Positions 62,438 to 64,000 of a DNA stretch of 64,000 nt are shown here, one piece after another; position 1 is the stretch's first letter, and the number at the start of each line of letters is the position of its first letter. The DNA is from Pseudoscleropodium purum (lineage: Eukaryota; Streptophyta; Bryopsida; Hypnales; Brachytheciaceae): NCBI GenBank assembly GCA_963969395.1, contig OZ017796.1:5582501-5646500 (forward strand). The letters are read 5' to 3'. Under the pieces are notes generated by a model. It was not told the DNA's origin and ran no database searches. It saw only the letters and a program-made list of their open reading frames with translations. The position numbers and the translations under genes are program-made.

Positions 62438-64000
62438 GAGTGGTGTTTTTGAGAACGGTTCTGAGAATGGGTCCAAGAACGGATGTTGAGAACGGGGCTT
62501 GTAACGGGGATTGAGACCCAATTTCTACCTGGGGCTGAATTGAAGGCCAGCCATAACTCTCCAAGTTTGAACCAAGAGAATCTTTCCATCCTTCCGAATC
62601 TCGACCAAAAGTTAAGGCTGAATGGAAATTACAACTCATCCTACATGACACCTTAGGTGGCATAGTTTTGGCATCAAACTTGTAGGCCCTAAAGATGAAA
62701 TCAGCAAGGTTATGGATAGCTTTAACTCCCATCATGGGTCCAATTGGGCTCCTCTATTGGGTCATGAACATTTCTAGTGTCAATCCATGAATAATTTTAA
62801 ACTTTGACCCTTCATAACTCTTGCACATGGTATTCAAATGTCACATTCTTACAATGCATTAGAACCTCCTTTCACTAGCTTGCCAACAAGAAAAATTATA
62901 GATTAATTTAATTCATGAGTTAATTTTAATAGTTAATCTTATAAGGACATTGCAAACTATAGTAGTCTAATGGATGACTTTAGAGAAGTATTGAAGAAGA
63001 CAATGCACCCATTGATTCAATAATTGAAGAATTTTGGTGACCACCTTCGTCGTGGGGGTGCATCTTTACAAGGTTAACTTAACCCTTTAATTCATTTTTA
63101 CAATTAATTTAGCTCCTGCTAGTTTGAATCAATCTACTATATTTGGATAATGGATTTTACCATGGATGCATGTTCACATGTTGCAAATTTTTTTTTATTT
63201 CCCTTTTTTCAGACATGTTGCACAATTTTGGGTGCAATGATTGAGGCATTAGAAGCTAGATGGATGTGAAAAAGCTCAAGGAAGGCATTTTCTCTTAGAA
63301 AATCGAACAACTTGTGATAATGTCCTATTTTATGGAGCGATATTTACTTGGAAGAATGGATTAAAATACATGGTATTTAAAAAAAATACTAAATGTTAAT
63401 ACTTTAGGTCATACTACTAGTATTTATAATTTTTTGTTTGGTTTCTTTAAATGTATCCTATATCACTTATAATAAAAAAAATTATGATTGCCTTGAGTTA
63501 TTAAAGTACATAGCAAGTCTGTTAACGCTGCTTAAAATACATATGGGTGAATGTTGTCCAAAATTGTAGTCATAGTAGAATTTTCTAGTCATGGTAGGAT
63601 GAAAGTTTGGAATCAATTTTCTTATAGTTTTTGTAACTTAAAAAAAATGTTGGAATCTTACATCTTACATACATTGATAATTGCACAACAAAAAGTGATT
63701 TTCATCTATTAATTTAATATATGGTATACAAACATTAAATGTTTGTATTGTTACAAATTTAGCTTTAGTAGTTGTACTATTTTTGTCTAGTTTAGGATTT
63801 CATTTTTACAATTCAAATAGTTAAATCTTGTGCTCTTATGTAGGTACTTAAACTAGGCATTTAATGAGTATTTTAGGGTCTATATAAGAAAATATCCTAG
63901 GAAATGACTGATTTCAGTACAAAGGCTAAAGTTTGACCTTAAATTGTTTTTTATAATTTTTTTAGATTTTTTGGTAGAAAGCATTATGGATAAAATAGGC
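62438..64000. other. P450 3' flank and AT-rich DNA
   Basis: 62438-62515 holds four imperfect repeats of gagaacggg-like units just after the stop codon. 62520-62760 may be 3' UTR. The remainder to 64000 is AT-rich with no recognisable gene, RNA or intact mobile element. Confidence 0.5.

Overview
The window looks like nuclear DNA of a land plant, most likely a bryophyte. Genes are split by GT-AG introns and sit as GC-richer islands in very AT-rich, repeat-laden DNA, at roughly one gene per 9 kb. The histone H3 has Tyr41, not the Phe41 reported as typical of vascular-plant H3.1. The retroelement is a chromodomain Ty3/gypsy element of a type reported from mosses. The species is inferred, not proven.

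Layout, left to right: (1) 1-5.08 kb, AT-rich DNA with no recognisable gene. (2) 5.09-6.82 kb, a minus-strand gene for a plant-specific multi-pass membrane protein, with its own 3' end duplicated in tandem behind it. (3) 9.35-9.76 kb, an intronless histone H3 gene (-) with a palindromic E2F-like site upstream. (4) 11.69-16.31 kb, the source of a segmental duplication, interrupted by a 3.44-kb TIR element (12.10-15.54 kb). (5) 15.87-20.19 kb, an 11-exon tRNA dimethylallyltransferase of the IPT9 type (-). (6) 22.52-26.01 kb, an 11-exon plant tetraspanin (+), divergent from IPT. (7) 26.10-27.28 kb, a duplicate of the IPT 3' end and its downstream DNA, without the TIR element. (8) 27.53-30.53 kb, an intronless P-type Ca2+-ATPase pseudogene (-). 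(9) 30.5-41.3 kb, about 11 kb of AT-rich nested repeats with one decayed reading frame and a MITE. (10) 41.35-47.39 kb, a complete LTR retrotransposon (-). (11) 51.24-56.14 kb, a 9-exon plastid-type chaperonin-60 alpha gene (+). (12) 58.73-62.44 kb, a 4-exon A-type cytochrome P450 gene (+). (13) 62.4-64 kb, AT-rich DNA.

The genes form no obvious pathway; this is ordinary eukaryotic gene order. The window is mostly a record of genome turnover. A DNA-level duplication copied two IPT exons next to the Ca2+-ATPase pseudogene, and the copy serves as a paralogous empty site that dates and delimits the TIR element. The retrotransposon is the most informative object. It has matched 299-bp LTRs, a 5-bp target duplication, an 11-nt self-complementary primer site flush with the 5' LTR (Tf1-style self-priming), a polypurine tract, and a textbook -1 frameshift signal between gag and pol: slippery GGGAAAA, a 6-nt spacer, and a 13-bp hairpin that buries the gag stop codon. 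Its reading frames nevertheless carry at least six in-frame stop codons.

All exon models were built by hand from reading-frame continuity, splice-site consensus and remembered family resemblance. No alignment or transcript data were available.
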